Below, in pieces: positions 44,514 through 53,135 of a stretch of DNA of 64,000 nucleotides. This stretch comes from Devosia pacifica (GTDB lineage: Bacteria; Pseudomonadota; Alphaproteobacteria; Rhizobiales; Devosiaceae). The translations under genes were made by a program, and so were the position numbers. Under the pieces are notes generated by a model, which was not told the origin of the DNA, made no database searches, and saw only the letters and a list, made by a program, of their open reading frames with translations. The DNA is taken from NCBI RefSeq assembly GCF_014652635.1, contig NZ_BMZE01000004.1, positions 339,821 through 403,820 of the forward strand, read 5' to 3'. The stretch's first letter is position 1; every line of letters begins with the position of its first letter.

Positions 44514-46022
44514 ATGAGCGATATTCAGCCATTCCGCCAGACCGTCGAGTCCTTCATCGCCAGCCGCGGCTGGACGCCCACCCGTTTCGGGCGCACCGTG
44601 GCCGGCGATCCTCTTTTTGTTTTCGATCTGCGTGAGGGGCGCGAGCCGCGCTCCGAAACCCGCACCCGCATTCTCAAGGCCATGCAGGAATACGGTGAAA
44701 CCAAGACCCGCGCGCCGATGCGCATCGGCGTCGCCGGCCTCGGCAATGTCGGCGCGACGCTCGTCAGCATCCTGCAAAAGGATGCGGACTCGCTCACCAA
44801 GAAGCTTGGCCGGCAGATCGTCGTCACCTCCGTTGCGGCCCGCTCGCGCTCACGGGATCGCGGCGTCGACATCTCCGGGCTCGAATGGTTCGATGACCCT
44901 GTAGCCCTCGCAAAGTCCCCCGATATCGATCTCTTTGTTGAGCTGATTGGTGGCGAAGATGGCCCGGCGCTCGCTGCCGTACGCGCGGCGCTCGAAATCG
45001 GCCGCCCCGTAGTGACCGCCAATAAGGCGCTCCTCGCCAAGCACGGCGTCAGCCTGGCCCGGCTCGCCGAGGAAAGCGGTGCGCAGCTCGGCTTCGAGGC
45101 GGCAGTTGCTGGCGGCATCCCGGTGATCAAGACTTTGCGCGAAGGCCTCGGCACCGCCAGCATCGCCCGCGTCTATGGCATCATGAACGGCACCTGCAAC
45201 TACATCCTCACCCGCATGGGCGAAGAACCGATCGATTTCAGCGAGTGCCTGCGCGATGCCCAGGACCTCGGTTACGCCGAAGCCGATCCGACCTTCGACG
45301 TCGAAGGCTTCGACACCGCCCACAAGCTGTCGATCCTGTCGACGCTGTGCTTCGGCTACGAGATCGCGCCGGACCGGATCCACGTCGAAGGCATCACCCG
45401 CATCACCCAGGCCGACATCCGCGTGGCCGCCGATCTCGGCTACAAGATCAAGCTTTTGGGCATCGCCCAGCGCTCCGATGACGGCATCGAGCAGCGCGTT
45501 CATCCAACGCTGGTGCCCAAGTCCAGCGCAATCGCCGGCGTCGATGGCGTCATGAACGCCATCTCGCTCGAAACCGATCACGTGCACGAACTGCTGCTGG
45601 CGGGCCCCGGCGCTGGCGGCCCGCCGACCGCATCCTCTGTGCTCTCCGATATTCTCGATATCGCCCGCGGCGCCAAGGTGCCGCCGCTCGGCGTGCCGAG
45701 CCCCGAACTGCTTCCCTATAAGCAGGCTCCGATGCGGGCGCATGAAGGTGGCTACTACATCCGCTTGAATGCCAAGGACGTACCCGGAGCACTCGCCGCC
45801 ATCGCCACCCGAATGGCCGAGAAGGGCATTTCTATCGAAAGCGTCATCCAGCGGCCGGATTTGCATGTCATTGAGCCCGCGGATACGGATATTGTGACGC
45901 GCACGGTGGTTCTTCTGACCCAGGACACGCTCGAATCGAACGTGCGCGAGGCGCTGGATCTGATTGCCGCTGACGGCGTGATTGTCGGCCGGCCGCAATT
46001 GATCAGGATCGAGACACTTTAG
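44514..46022 (+). CDS. hom: Homoserine dehydrogenase with N-terminal HTH-like extension
   Basis: A 502-aa protein. Residues ~69-end form a normal homoserine dehydrogenase: MRIGVAGLGNVGATLVSIL (NAD(P) site), TANKALLAKHGVSLA, GFEAAVAGGIPVIKTLREGL, GIMNGTCNYILTRM, FDVEGFDTAHKLSIL, and a C-terminal ACT domain (YYIRLNAKDVPGALAAIATRMAEKG) for threonine feedback. It reduces aspartate semialdehyde to homoserine for Thr and Met. Residues 1-68 (ASRGWTPTRFGRTVAGDPLFVFDLREGREPRSETRTRILKAMQ) are an extra module resembling a small DNA-binding-like unit seen alone in other genomes. The frame is continuous; an internal ATG at 44718 has no clear ribosome site. Confidence 0.93.
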   Translation: MSDIQPFRQTVESFIASRGWTPTRFGRTVAGDPLFVFDLREGREPRSETRTRILKAMQEYGETKTRAPMRIGVAGLGNVGATLVSILQKDADSLTKKLGRQIVVTSVAARSRSRDRGVDISGLEWFDDPVALAKSPDIDLFVELIGGEDGPALAAVRAALEIGRPVVTANKALLAKHGVSLARLAEESGAQLGFEAAVAGGIPVIKTLREGLGTASIARVYGIMNGTCNYILTRMGEEPIDFSECLRDAQDLGYAEADPTFDVEGFDTAHKLSILSTLCFGYEIAPDRIHVEGITRITQADIRVAADLGYKIKLLGIAQRSDDGIEQRVHPTLVPKSSAIAGVDGVMNAISLETDHVHELLLAGPGAGGPPTASSVLSDILDIARGAKVPPLGVPSPELLPYKQAPMRAHEGGYYIRLNAKDVPGALAAIATRMAEKGISIESVIQRPDLHVIEPADTDIVTRTVVLLTQDTLESNVREALDLIAADGVIVGRPQLIRIETL

Positions 46023-46047
46023 GGCTGGGCACTGCGGCGAGGCTGAA

Positions 46048-47037
46048 ATGGTGAAACTGACAAAGTCGGACGGAGCCCGTGCTCCGGCCAGCATCGCAAG
46101 GCACCTGACGCTCGAAATCGTGCGCGTTACCGAACGTGGCGCCATCGCCGCAGCAGGCTGGCGCGGCAAGGGTGACGAGCGCGCCGCTGATGCCGCCGCG
46201 GTCGAGGCCATGAGCCATGAACTCAGCCGCATCGATATCCGGGGCAGGGTGGTCATCGGCGAGGGCGAGCGCGACGAGGTGAAAGCCCTCTATATCGGCG
46301 AAGAGGTCGGCAGCGGAACCGGGCTCGAAGTCGATATTGCCGTCGATCCGCTCGAGGGCGTCACGCTTTGCGCCAAGAACCAGCCGGATTCCATCTGTGT
46401 CCTCGTCCTGGCGGAGCGTGGCGGTCTGCTGAACGTGTCTCGAAATCTCTATATGAACAAGATCGCGATCGGTCCGGGCTACCCTGAGGATATCGTCCAC
46501 ATCGATGCCTCTGCCGAAGAGAACGTCAATGCCCTGGCCAAGGCCAAGGGCGTTCCGCTCAGCGAGATCACCGCTTGCGTGCTCGATCGGCCGCGCCATA
46601 CCTCGCTCATCGAAGAGCTGCGGCGCTGCGGCGTATCGGTGAAGCTGATCAGCGATGGCGACATCGCCGGCGTCATCCATGCTGCGCAGACCGATGAGAC
46701 CGGCATCGATATCTATCTCGGCTCCGGCGGCGCGCCCGAGGGCGTGCTGGCGGCTGCGGCGCTGCGCTGCATTGGCGGCCAGATGCAGGGCAAGCTGATA
46801 CTGGATACCCCGGAAAAACGCGCACGCGCCGCCCGAACCGGTATCACCAAGCCGGACACCATCTATTCGATAACCGATCTGGCCGCAGGCGATGTGCTGT
46901 TCGCCGCCACCGGCATCACCGATGGCAGCATGATGAGCGGCGTCCGCTTGCGGCGCAACAATGTCGATACATCGACCATCGTCATGCGGTCATGGTCGCA
47001 GACGGTACGCTGGGTCAACGCCCGGCACGCGCGCTAG
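46048..47037 (+). CDS. glpX: Class II fructose-1,6-bisphosphatase
   Basis: A 329-aa protein of the GlpX family: AAIAAAGWRGKGDERAADAAAVEAM, the metal/phosphate region VVIGEGERDEVKALYIGEEVG, IAVDPLEGVTLCAKNQPDSI, AGVIHAAQTDETGIDIYLGSGGAPEGVLAAAAL, and ATGITDGSMMSGVRL. It hydrolyses fructose-1,6-bisphosphate in gluconeogenesis. It follows hom by 26 bases and precedes recJ, the usual rhizobial order. Confidence 0.97.
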   Translation: MVKLTKSDGARAPASIARHLTLEIVRVTERGAIAAAGWRGKGDERAADAAAVEAMSHELSRIDIRGRVVIGEGERDEVKALYIGEEVGSGTGLEVDIAVDPLEGVTLCAKNQPDSICVLVLAERGGLLNVSRNLYMNKIAIGPGYPEDIVHIDASAEENVNALAKAKGVPLSEITACVLDRPRHTSLIEELRRCGVSVKLISDGDIAGVIHAAQTDETGIDIYLGSGGAPEGVLAAAALRCIGGQMQGKLILDTPEKRARAARTGITKPDTIYSITDLAAGDVLFAATGITDGSMMSGVRLRRNNVDTSTIVMRSWSQTVRWVNARHAR

Positions 47038-47074
47038 CTGCCAGCGCGCGTTAGCCCTTCCGTTGGCACGTGAA

Positions 47075-48892
47075 ATGGCTTACCCGCAATGCATGCTCGA
47101 ATCGCACCCCCGCCATTTCCTCGGTGTCAGGTCCTCCATATCCGGTCGCGCCTGGGTCGATCGGCTGGATGAGGCGGCGGCTCGCAATGCAACGGCGATC
47201 TCTCAGCGCGCGAATATCGCCGAGGTTCTGGCTCGCGTCGTGGCCGGTCGTGGCGTACCGCTCGAACAAGCTGAGGAGTATCTGTCGCCGACAATACGGC
47301 ATCTGATGCCGGATCCCTCGACATTGACCGAGATGGATCGATTGGCTGAGCGCCTCGCGCAAGCCATTCTGGATCGCGAACCCGTCGCACTGTTCGGCGA
47401 TTACGATGTGGATGGTGCGTGCTCGTGCGCGCTGATGCAGCGCTTCCTCGAGCATTTCGGTGTTCGTACCACAGTTCATATTCCAGACCGCATTTTTGAA
47501 GGTTACGGCCCGAACACCGCCGCAATGGACAAGTTCGTCGAGGATGGCTTTAGGCTTATCGTTACGCTCGATTGCGGCACCACCAGCGATGTCACCATCC
47601 GCCATGCGCGGGAGAGGCAAGCCGATGTCCTGGTCATCGATCATCACCTTGCAGACGCTGACCTGCCGGACGCGACGGCCCTCGTGAACCCCAACAGGCC
47701 CGATGATATCTCGGGGCTTGGTTATCTTTGCGCCGCCGGCGTCACCTTTATGGTTCTGGTGGCCGTCAATCGTCTGTTGCGGGAGCGTGGCGAGACGCGC
47801 ATTCCCAACCTTATGGGCCTGCTCGATCTCGTGGCTCTGGCAACGGTATGTGATGTGGTGCCACTCACCGGCCTCAACCGTGCATTCGTCATTCGCGGTA
47901 TCGAGGTGGCCCGCAAGGGCGGCAATCAGGGCATGTCGGCGCTCTCGCTCGCCGCCCGCATCAGCGGCCCGCTCAACCCTTATCATCTGGGCTTTCTGTT
48001 GGGCCCGAGGATCAATGCCGGCGGGCGCATCGGCGATGCGGCGCTTGGTTCACGGCTTCTCTCGCTCGATGACGAGCATGAGGCGCTTGCTCTGGCCGCG
48101 CGGCTCGATGAGCTGAACAGCGAACGACAGCAGATCGAGGTCGAGGCAGTAGAGCAGGCAGTGCAGGCGGCGGAAGCGGAGATTGGCCTGGGAGAGGGCC
48201 CGCCGGTCCTCGTTCTTGCCTCTGCCGATTGGCACCCCGGTGTCGTGGGCCTCGTCGCGGCGCGGGTGCGCGAGCGGTTCGATCGTCCGGTAATCGCTGC
48301 TGCCATAAAGCCCGACGGGTCAGCCGTTGCTTCGGGACGATCAATGCCGGGTGTCGATCTAGGGCGCGCAGTCATCGAGGCTGTTGAACTCGGGCTCATT
48401 CCAAAGGGCGGGGGGCATGCCATGGCTGCCGGTGCTACCCTGCGCCATGGTGACCTCCATGGCTTTCGTGCTCATCTCACTGACAGGTTGAAGGATAGCG
48501 TTACAGCGGCGCGCTCGATGACGCAGGTCCGGATAGATGCGGCGCTGACCGCGCGCGGCGCGACGACAGACCTCGTTCACGATCTCGACAGGGCAGGGCC
48601 CTTCGGAGCCGGCAATCCCACGCCTGTCTTTGCGTTTCCGGCGCATCGCGCCCGCTTCGCTCAGGTCGTAGGCAAAGGCGGCCATGTCTCGTTCTCCCTC
48701 GCCTCTGATGATGGCGCGCGCATCAAGGCCATTGCATTCAGGGCGGCGGAGACGCCTTTGGGCGAGCTTTTGCTGTCCAATCAAGGTGCCGCTCCGCTTC
48801 ATGTGGCGGGATGCTTGAGCCTCGATCACTGGCAGGGGCGTGAGCAGGTGCAGCTTCGCGTCGTCGATGCTGCACGGCCCGAAACGCGCTGA
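47075..48892 (+). CDS. recJ: Single-stranded-DNA-specific exonuclease RecJ
   Basis: A 605-aa protein with the DHH phosphoesterase motifs of RecJ: GDYDVDGACSCALMQ, LIVTLDCGTTSDVTI, VLVIDHHLADADLPDATALVNPNR, LCAAGVTFMVLVAVN, and the DHHA1 region WHPGVVGLVAARVRERFDRPVIAAA ... GHAMAAGATL. It degrades 5' single strands in recombination and mismatch repair. ATG 47075 is a judgement call; ATG 47093 (MLESHPRHFLGV) is equally near the family start, and neither has a good ribosome site. Last gene of the block. Confidence 0.95.
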   Translation: MAYPQCMLESHPRHFLGVRSSISGRAWVDRLDEAAARNATAISQRANIAEVLARVVAGRGVPLEQAEEYLSPTIRHLMPDPSTLTEMDRLAERLAQAILDREPVALFGDYDVDGACSCALMQRFLEHFGVRTTVHIPDRIFEGYGPNTAAMDKFVEDGFRLIVTLDCGTTSDVTIRHARERQADVLVIDHHLADADLPDATALVNPNRPDDISGLGYLCAAGVTFMVLVAVNRLLRERGETRIPNLMGLLDLVALATVCDVVPLTGLNRAFVIRGIEVARKGGNQGMSALSLAARISGPLNPYHLGFLLGPRINAGGRIGDAALGSRLLSLDDEHEALALAARLDELNSERQQIEVEAVEQAVQAAEAEIGLGEGPPVLVLASADWHPGVVGLVAARVRERFDRPVIAAAIKPDGSAVASGRSMPGVDLGRAVIEAVELGLIPKGGGHAMAAGATLRHGDLHGFRAHLTDRLKDSVTAARSMTQVRIDAALTARGATTDLVHDLDRAGPFGAGNPTPVFAFPAHRARFAQVVGKGGHVSFSLASDDGARIKAIAFRAAETPLGELLLSNQGAAPLHVAGCLSLDHWQGREQVQLRVVDAARPETR

Positions 48893-48907
48893 CATGAAAC
48901 CGCAGAC

Positions 48908-48933
48908 TGATCCACGGCATTCCATCTTCCGTA
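48908..48933 (+). promoter_or_regulatory. ECF11-type (RpoE/ChrR) promoter of the lipid operon
   Basis: TGATCC (48908-48913) is followed after exactly 16 bases by CGTA (48930-48933), about 35 bases before the first start codon. The same arrangement precedes the ECF sigma gene. TGATCC is the -35 hexamer recognised by RpoE of Rhodobacter. Confidence 0.75.
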
Positions 48934-48968
48934 GTTTAATCAACTACGCCACGGAGATCCCCATATAA

Positions 48969-50303
48969 ATGGCGCCACTCGACATCGCAGTCATTGGGTC
49001 CGGAATTACCGGACTTTCAACAGCTTGGCTGCTTTCCCGGACTCAAAATGTCACCTTGCTCGAGCGCGCCTCGAAGCTTGGGGGACATACGAATACCGTC
49101 TCTGCCAAGACAGGGGACGGGGCGGTTGATGTCGATACCGGCTTCATCGTCTTCAACGAAGCGAACTATCCGAACCTGACGGCCCTTTTGGCGCATCTCG
49201 GCGTAGAAACCGCTGTCTCCAGCATGAGCTTTGCTGTGTCGGTTGCAGAAGGCCGCATGGAATATTGTGGTCGGTATCTCAACGGACTGTTCGGCCAGCG
49301 CCGCAACCTCATCCGGGTAGAACACTGGCGTCTGGTCAGTGACATCCTGAGGTTCTTCCGCGAAGCGCGGAAGCAAATCGATTCCTGTCCCGACGATCTG
49401 TCGATCGGTGCGTTCCTCGAGCGTTACGGCTACTCGAAGGCCTTTATCGAGGACCACATCCTGCCGATCTCGGCCGCCATATGGTCTACGCCCAGCCGTG
49501 GCATGCTTGCGTTTCCCGCGCGCACCTTCATCGAGTTCTTCGACAATCATAATCTGTTGCAGGTGAACGGGCGGCCTATCTGGCGCACGGTGAAGGGCGG
49601 TGCGCAGCGTTATATCGACAGCATCTGCGCCGACGGGGCATTTCAATCGCGTACAGACGTAAGCATCTCGCGCGTGCGGCGGCAGGCAAATGCGGTCGAG
49701 ATCGATTATGCGGACGGCAGCACGCAGAGTTTTGATGAAGTCGTGTTCGCCTGCCACGCCGATCAGGCGATGGAGATGATTGCCGACCCCACCGAGGCGG
49801 AACGCGAGGTTCTGTCCTCGTTCAAGTTCACTGCCAATCGGGCGGTTCTGCACACCGACAAAAATCATATGCCGCGTCAGCGCAACCTGTGGTCTTCCTG
49901 GAATTATCTGCGAGCGTCGGAAGGTGAGAGCGCCTTGAGCCTCACCTACTGGATGAACAAGCTGCAGCCTCTCGATACCAAGACCAACATATTTGTTACC
50001 CTCAATCCGAGCGCCGAGTTCGCGCCCGGCACGGTCCAGCAGACTTTCGAGTATGATCATCCATTGTTCGACGCAGCCGCTATCGAGGCCCAGCGCGACC
50101 TCTGGCGGATACAAGGTCAGTGCCGGACCTGGTTCGCCGGCGCCTGGATGGGGTATGGCTTCCACGAGGATGGATTGCAGGCCGGCCTTGAGGTCGCTGA
50201 ACGGATTGGCGGCCGGAGCCGCCCGTGGTCCGTACCAGCTCATCGCGACCGGATCGCCCATACCTGGGTAGAAGATTTGGGGAGCACATGGGCGGCGGAG
50301 TAA
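48969..50303 (+). CDS. FAD-dependent amine oxidase-like oxidoreductase
   Basis: A 444-aa flavoprotein. The FAD motif IAVIGSGITGLSTAWLLSR is followed by LLERASKLGGHTNTV, VDVDTGFIVFNEANYPNLTALLAHLGV, FDEVVFACHADQAMEMI and the C-terminal second FAD segment WFAGAWMGYGFHEDGLQAGLEV. This subfamily sits next to DUF1365 and a Cfa-like methyltransferase in many proteobacteria. In Rhodobacter-type singlet-oxygen regulons, such flavoproteins act on membrane fatty acids (desaturation toward methylated/furan acids). First gene of the rightward operon; the next start overlaps it by 16 bases. Confidence 0.9.
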   Translation: MAPLDIAVIGSGITGLSTAWLLSRTQNVTLLERASKLGGHTNTVSAKTGDGAVDVDTGFIVFNEANYPNLTALLAHLGVETAVSSMSFAVSVAEGRMEYCGRYLNGLFGQRRNLIRVEHWRLVSDILRFFREARKQIDSCPDDLSIGAFLERYGYSKAFIEDHILPISAAIWSTPSRGMLAFPARTFIEFFDNHNLLQVNGRPIWRTVKGGAQRYIDSICADGAFQSRTDVSISRVRRQANAVEIDYADGSTQSFDEVVFACHADQAMEMIADPTEAEREVLSSFKFTANRAVLHTDKNHMPRQRNLWSSWNYLRASEGESALSLTYWMNKLQPLDTKTNIFVTLNPSAEFAPGTVQQTFEYDHPLFDAAAIEAQRDLWRIQGQCRTWFAGAWMGYGFHEDGLQAGLEVAERIGGRSRPWSVPAHRDRIAHTWVEDLGSTWAAE

Positions 50304-51097
50304 GAGCCAGCGAGCTTGGCGCTCTGTACTGCGGCACCGTCGTTCACAAGCGCTCGCGGCCCAAACGGCATGTCCTGCGTTACCGCGTCTTCTCGATGCT
50401 GGTGGACCTCGATTCGCTTGAATCACTGGATCAGAAGCTGCGGTTCTTCTCCTTGAACCGATTCAACTTTTTTTCGATCAGAAGGTCCGACTTCGGGCCG
50501 CACGATGGCAGTTCGCCGGCCGAGTTCTTGCGGCAGAAAGCACGCTCAGAGGGCGTGTCGGAGCCGATCACCCGGATACGCATGCTGGCTTATCCGCGCA
50601 TGTTCGGCTTCGCCTTCAACCCCATCACGGTCTATTTCCTTGAAGTCGGGGACGAAGAGCTGGCGATGATGGTCTACGAAGTGCGTAATACCTTCGGAGA
50701 GCACCATTTTTATTCGGCGCAGGTCGATGACGACGAAACCGTCAGTCACACTGCTGCCAAGGCTTTCTACGTATCTCCATTCAATACGCTCGAGGGCCGA
50801 TATCGCTTCTCCATCCGCCCGCCGAAGGAAGAAGTGTTCATCGGGGTGACCCTGAGCACCGACGAGGGCGGTCTGCTGACCGCATATTTCGAAGGGCAGC
50901 ATCGTGAACTGACCGATGCCGCCCTGCTGAAACTCGGCCTTGAATATCCGTTCATGACGGCTAAAGTGCTGTTCGCAATACACTGGGAGGCTCTAAAGCT
51001 GTGGCTTAAGGGTGTCCCTCCGACCCTCAAACTTCGCCGCAAGTCGGCGCAGAGTTCGGTACCGCGTCAGGTCAAGACAACCAAGCGATATGAGTAA
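50288..51097 (+). CDS. DUF1365 family protein
   Basis: A 269-aa soluble protein matching DUF1365: LYCGTVVHKRSRPKRHVLRYRVFSMLVDLDSLESL at the start, FNFFSIRRSDFGPHDG, RMLAYPRMFGFAFNPITVYFL, YEVRNTFGEHHFY and KAFYVSPFNTLEGRYRF. Function unknown; it nearly always lies between the flavoprotein and the Cfa-like enzyme, so it probably works in the same lipid pathway. ATG 50288 follows GGGGAG; the next start overlaps its stop by 8 bases. Confidence 0.92.
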   Translation: MGGGVRASELGALYCGTVVHKRSRPKRHVLRYRVFSMLVDLDSLESLDQKLRFFSLNRFNFFSIRRSDFGPHDGSSPAEFLRQKARSEGVSEPITRIRMLAYPRMFGFAFNPITVYFLEVGDEELAMMVYEVRNTFGEHHFYSAQVDDDETVSHTAAKAFYVSPFNTLEGRYRFSIRPPKEEVFIGVTLSTDEGGLLTAYFEGQHRELTDAALLKLGLEYPFMTAKVLFAIHWEALKLWLKGVPPTLKLRRKSAQSSVPRQVKTTKRYE

Positions 51098-52325
51098 GAC
51101 AGTAGTAGATCAGTCCGGTAGCGGGGTGACACCCTGGAAGCGATTGGCGTCCTGGGTGGTTGAGGCCATCGGTTCGAAATTACTGGGAGATCCCCAGCAC
51201 GGTGCTGTCACCGTGATCCTGCCAGACGGTCGCACCCGCACCGTCGGCAACCCATCTACAGGCGGCCATGCTGTCCTGCGGTTGAAGAATTTCAATGTAA
51301 TTACCGAGTCGATGCGGCGCGGCACGGTCGGCTTTTCTGCCGCCTATATGAATGGCGACATCGAGGTCGATGACCTGACAGCCCTTTTCTTGTTCTTCTT
51401 GCAGAACAGAGAGGTGTTTGAGAACGCCAATCGCGGCATGTTCAAGCGCGCAGCGCAGGATCTGGCCTATCATATTGGCCGCGCGAACACTTTGTCGGGC
51501 TCTCGCGAGAATATTTCCGAGCACTATGATCTCGGAAACGATTTTTATGGGCAGTGGCTCGATCCGTCGATGACCTATTCGTCGGCGGTCTTCACCTCCG
51601 GCGATCAAAGCCTCGAAGAGGCGCAACTGGCCAAGTATCACCGCGTCGCGGATATGGCGGGTATTACGCCCGGCAGTTCGGTGCTCGAGATTGGCTGCGG
51701 TTGGGCCGGATTCGCGGAGACCGTTGCCCGCGACTATCAGGCTAACCTTCGTGGGATAACGCTGTCGGCTGAGCAATTGCGCTTCGGTCAGAAGCGCCTG
51801 CAGGAGCAAGGGCTCGATAGCCTCGCCAGCCTCCACTTCGAGGACTACCGGCACACCGAAGGGCAATTCGACCACATCGCCTCAATCGAGATGATTGAGG
51901 CCGTGGGTGAAGATAACTGGCCCAGCTACTTCAAGACTGTCCACGATCGGTTGAAGCCGGGCGGGACGGCGGCCATCCAGGCCATCACCATCAACGAGGC
52001 CGATTTCGAAGGCTATAAGTCGGGGCCGGATTTCATCCAGCGCTACATCTTCCCGGGCGGCATGCTGCTGACCAAGACGGTCATGCGCGAGTACGGTGAT
52101 CGGTTTGGGCTAGTGCTGGAGAACGTCGAGACGTTCCGCCTGTCCTATGCCAAGACGCTGCGTTTGTGGCGCGAGCGATTCCTCGAGCGTTGGCCGATGA
52201 TCTCGGCGCTTGGCTATGACGAGCAGTTTCGCCGCAAATGGGTCTACTATCTCAGCTACTGCGAAGCAGGCTTTACCGAAGGCATGATCGACGTCGGCAT
52301 CTATCAGTACCGTCGTCCGACCTGA
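51090..52325 (+). CDS. Cyclopropane-fatty-acid synthase-like SAM methyltransferase
   Basis: A 411-aa Cfa-family enzyme. The N-terminal lipid-binding part contains GFSAAYMNGDIEVDDLTALFLFFLQNR. Then come ISEHYDLGNDFYGQWLDPSMTYSSAVF and the SAM motif VLEIGCGWAGFAETVARDY, FDHIASIEMIEAVGEDNWPSYF (EMxEHVG-like, here EMIEAVG) and FIQRYIFPGGML. It methylates or cyclopropanates unsaturated phospholipid acyl chains. In the usual Cfa active site a His follows the Glu (MxEHVG); here Ala is at that place. This may mark a methyltransferase (methyl-branched product) rather than a cyclopropane synthase. Last gene of the operon. Confidence 0.9.
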   Translation: MSKTVVDQSGSGVTPWKRLASWVVEAIGSKLLGDPQHGAVTVILPDGRTRTVGNPSTGGHAVLRLKNFNVITESMRRGTVGFSAAYMNGDIEVDDLTALFLFFLQNREVFENANRGMFKRAAQDLAYHIGRANTLSGSRENISEHYDLGNDFYGQWLDPSMTYSSAVFTSGDQSLEEAQLAKYHRVADMAGITPGSSVLEIGCGWAGFAETVARDYQANLRGITLSAEQLRFGQKRLQEQGLDSLASLHFEDYRHTEGQFDHIASIEMIEAVGEDNWPSYFKTVHDRLKPGGTAAIQAITINEADFEGYKSGPDFIQRYIFPGGMLLTKTVMREYGDRFGLVLENVETFRLSYAKTLRLWRERFLERWPMISALGYDEQFRRKWVYYLSYCEAGFTEGMIDVGIYQYRRPT

Positions 52326-52333
52326 GGCGATCC

Positions 52334-52372
52334 GTTAGCGTGGTGTTAACATTTGTGTCACGCCACGCTAAC
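52334..52372. terminator. Hairpin between the convergent stress operons
   Basis: GTTAGCGTGG and CCACGCTAAC form a perfect 10-bp stem over a 19-base loop between the methyltransferase stop and the SDR stop. No T-run; it probably serves both convergent operons. Confidence 0.6.
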
Positions 52373-52373
52373 C

Positions 52374-53135
52374 CTAATTGTCCTTCGGCATCATCCGGGA
52401 TGTGATCGCAAAAAACAGCGGATAAGGCAGCATTCTCATGAACTTGAGGATGAACGCCATGCGCTTTGGGAAGGCGATTTCAAAGGATTTACTGTTTGTC
52501 AGCCCGTCGACCATCCGCCGCGCCGCATCCTCGGTTTCGAGCAGGAACGGCATCGGGAAATCGTTCTTCTCGGTCAGTTCGGACTTGAAGAATCCCGGCG
52601 CCACAACCCGCACATTGATGTTCCGCGGCGCCATTTCCGCATGCATCGATTCCGTCAGGCTGATCAGCGATGACTTCGTCGCATTGTAGGCTGCAGCCCT
52701 TGGCAAGCCGACATAGCCGGCGACTGAGGAAATCACCGCCAGCTCGCCACCGCCTTGCTTTTCATACTGTTCGAACAACGGGTTAGCGAGACGCACCACA
52801 CCCAAGAGATTGGTGTCTACGACCTTTTGGAACTTGTCGAACGCATAATCGCCCGGCTCGCTGGGCTGCCAAGCCGCAGCGCCGAAGATTGTCAGATCGA
52901 TCCGGCCCAGCGTCCTTGAAATCTGCGCAACCACATCCGCGACAGCGTCCGCATCGGTTACATCGAGCGGAAACGGATGAATGTCGCGTCCGGCTGCCAC
53001 CTCATCGAGTTTCTCACGCCGCCGCCCGGAAATCGCGACTTTCCATCCGCGATCCGCCAGTAAGCGAGCGGAAGCGGCTCCGATGCCGGAGCCGCCACCA
53101 ATGATCCACGCAATTTTCTTTTCTGTATCGGCCAT
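52374..53135 (-). CDS. Short-chain dehydrogenase/reductase of the ECF operon
   Basis: A 253-aa classical SDR: WIIGGGSGIGAASARLLADRG (GxxxGxG), the NNAG position replaced by IFGAAAW, SSVAGYVGLPRAAAYNATKSSL with catalytic Ser, Tyr and Lys (YxxxK), and a C-terminal hydrophobic end (LKFMRMLPYPLFFAITSRMM). It overlaps the ChrR stop by one base (TGATG), so it is translationally coupled. It is part of the sigma/anti-sigma operon and probably acts on lipid-derived or other photooxidation products. NADP(H) preference is suggested by SGRRREK. Confidence 0.9.
   Translation of the reverse strand: MADTEKKIAWIIGGGSGIGAASARLLADRGWKVAISGRRREKLDEVAAGRDIHPFPLDVTDADAVADVVAQISRTLGRIDLTIFGAAAWQPSEPGDYAFDKFQKVVDTNLLGVVRLANPLFEQYEKQGGGELAVISSVAGYVGLPRAAAYNATKSSLISLTESMHAEMAPRNINVRVVAPGFFKSELTEKNDFPMPFLLETEDAARRMVDGLTNSKSFEIAFPKRMAFILKFMRMLPYPLFFAITSRMMPKDN

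Noticed and set aside
49017..50426. 469-codon frame antisense to the FAD oxidoreductase
   Set aside because: No motif and a good ribosome-bound gene on the opposite strand.
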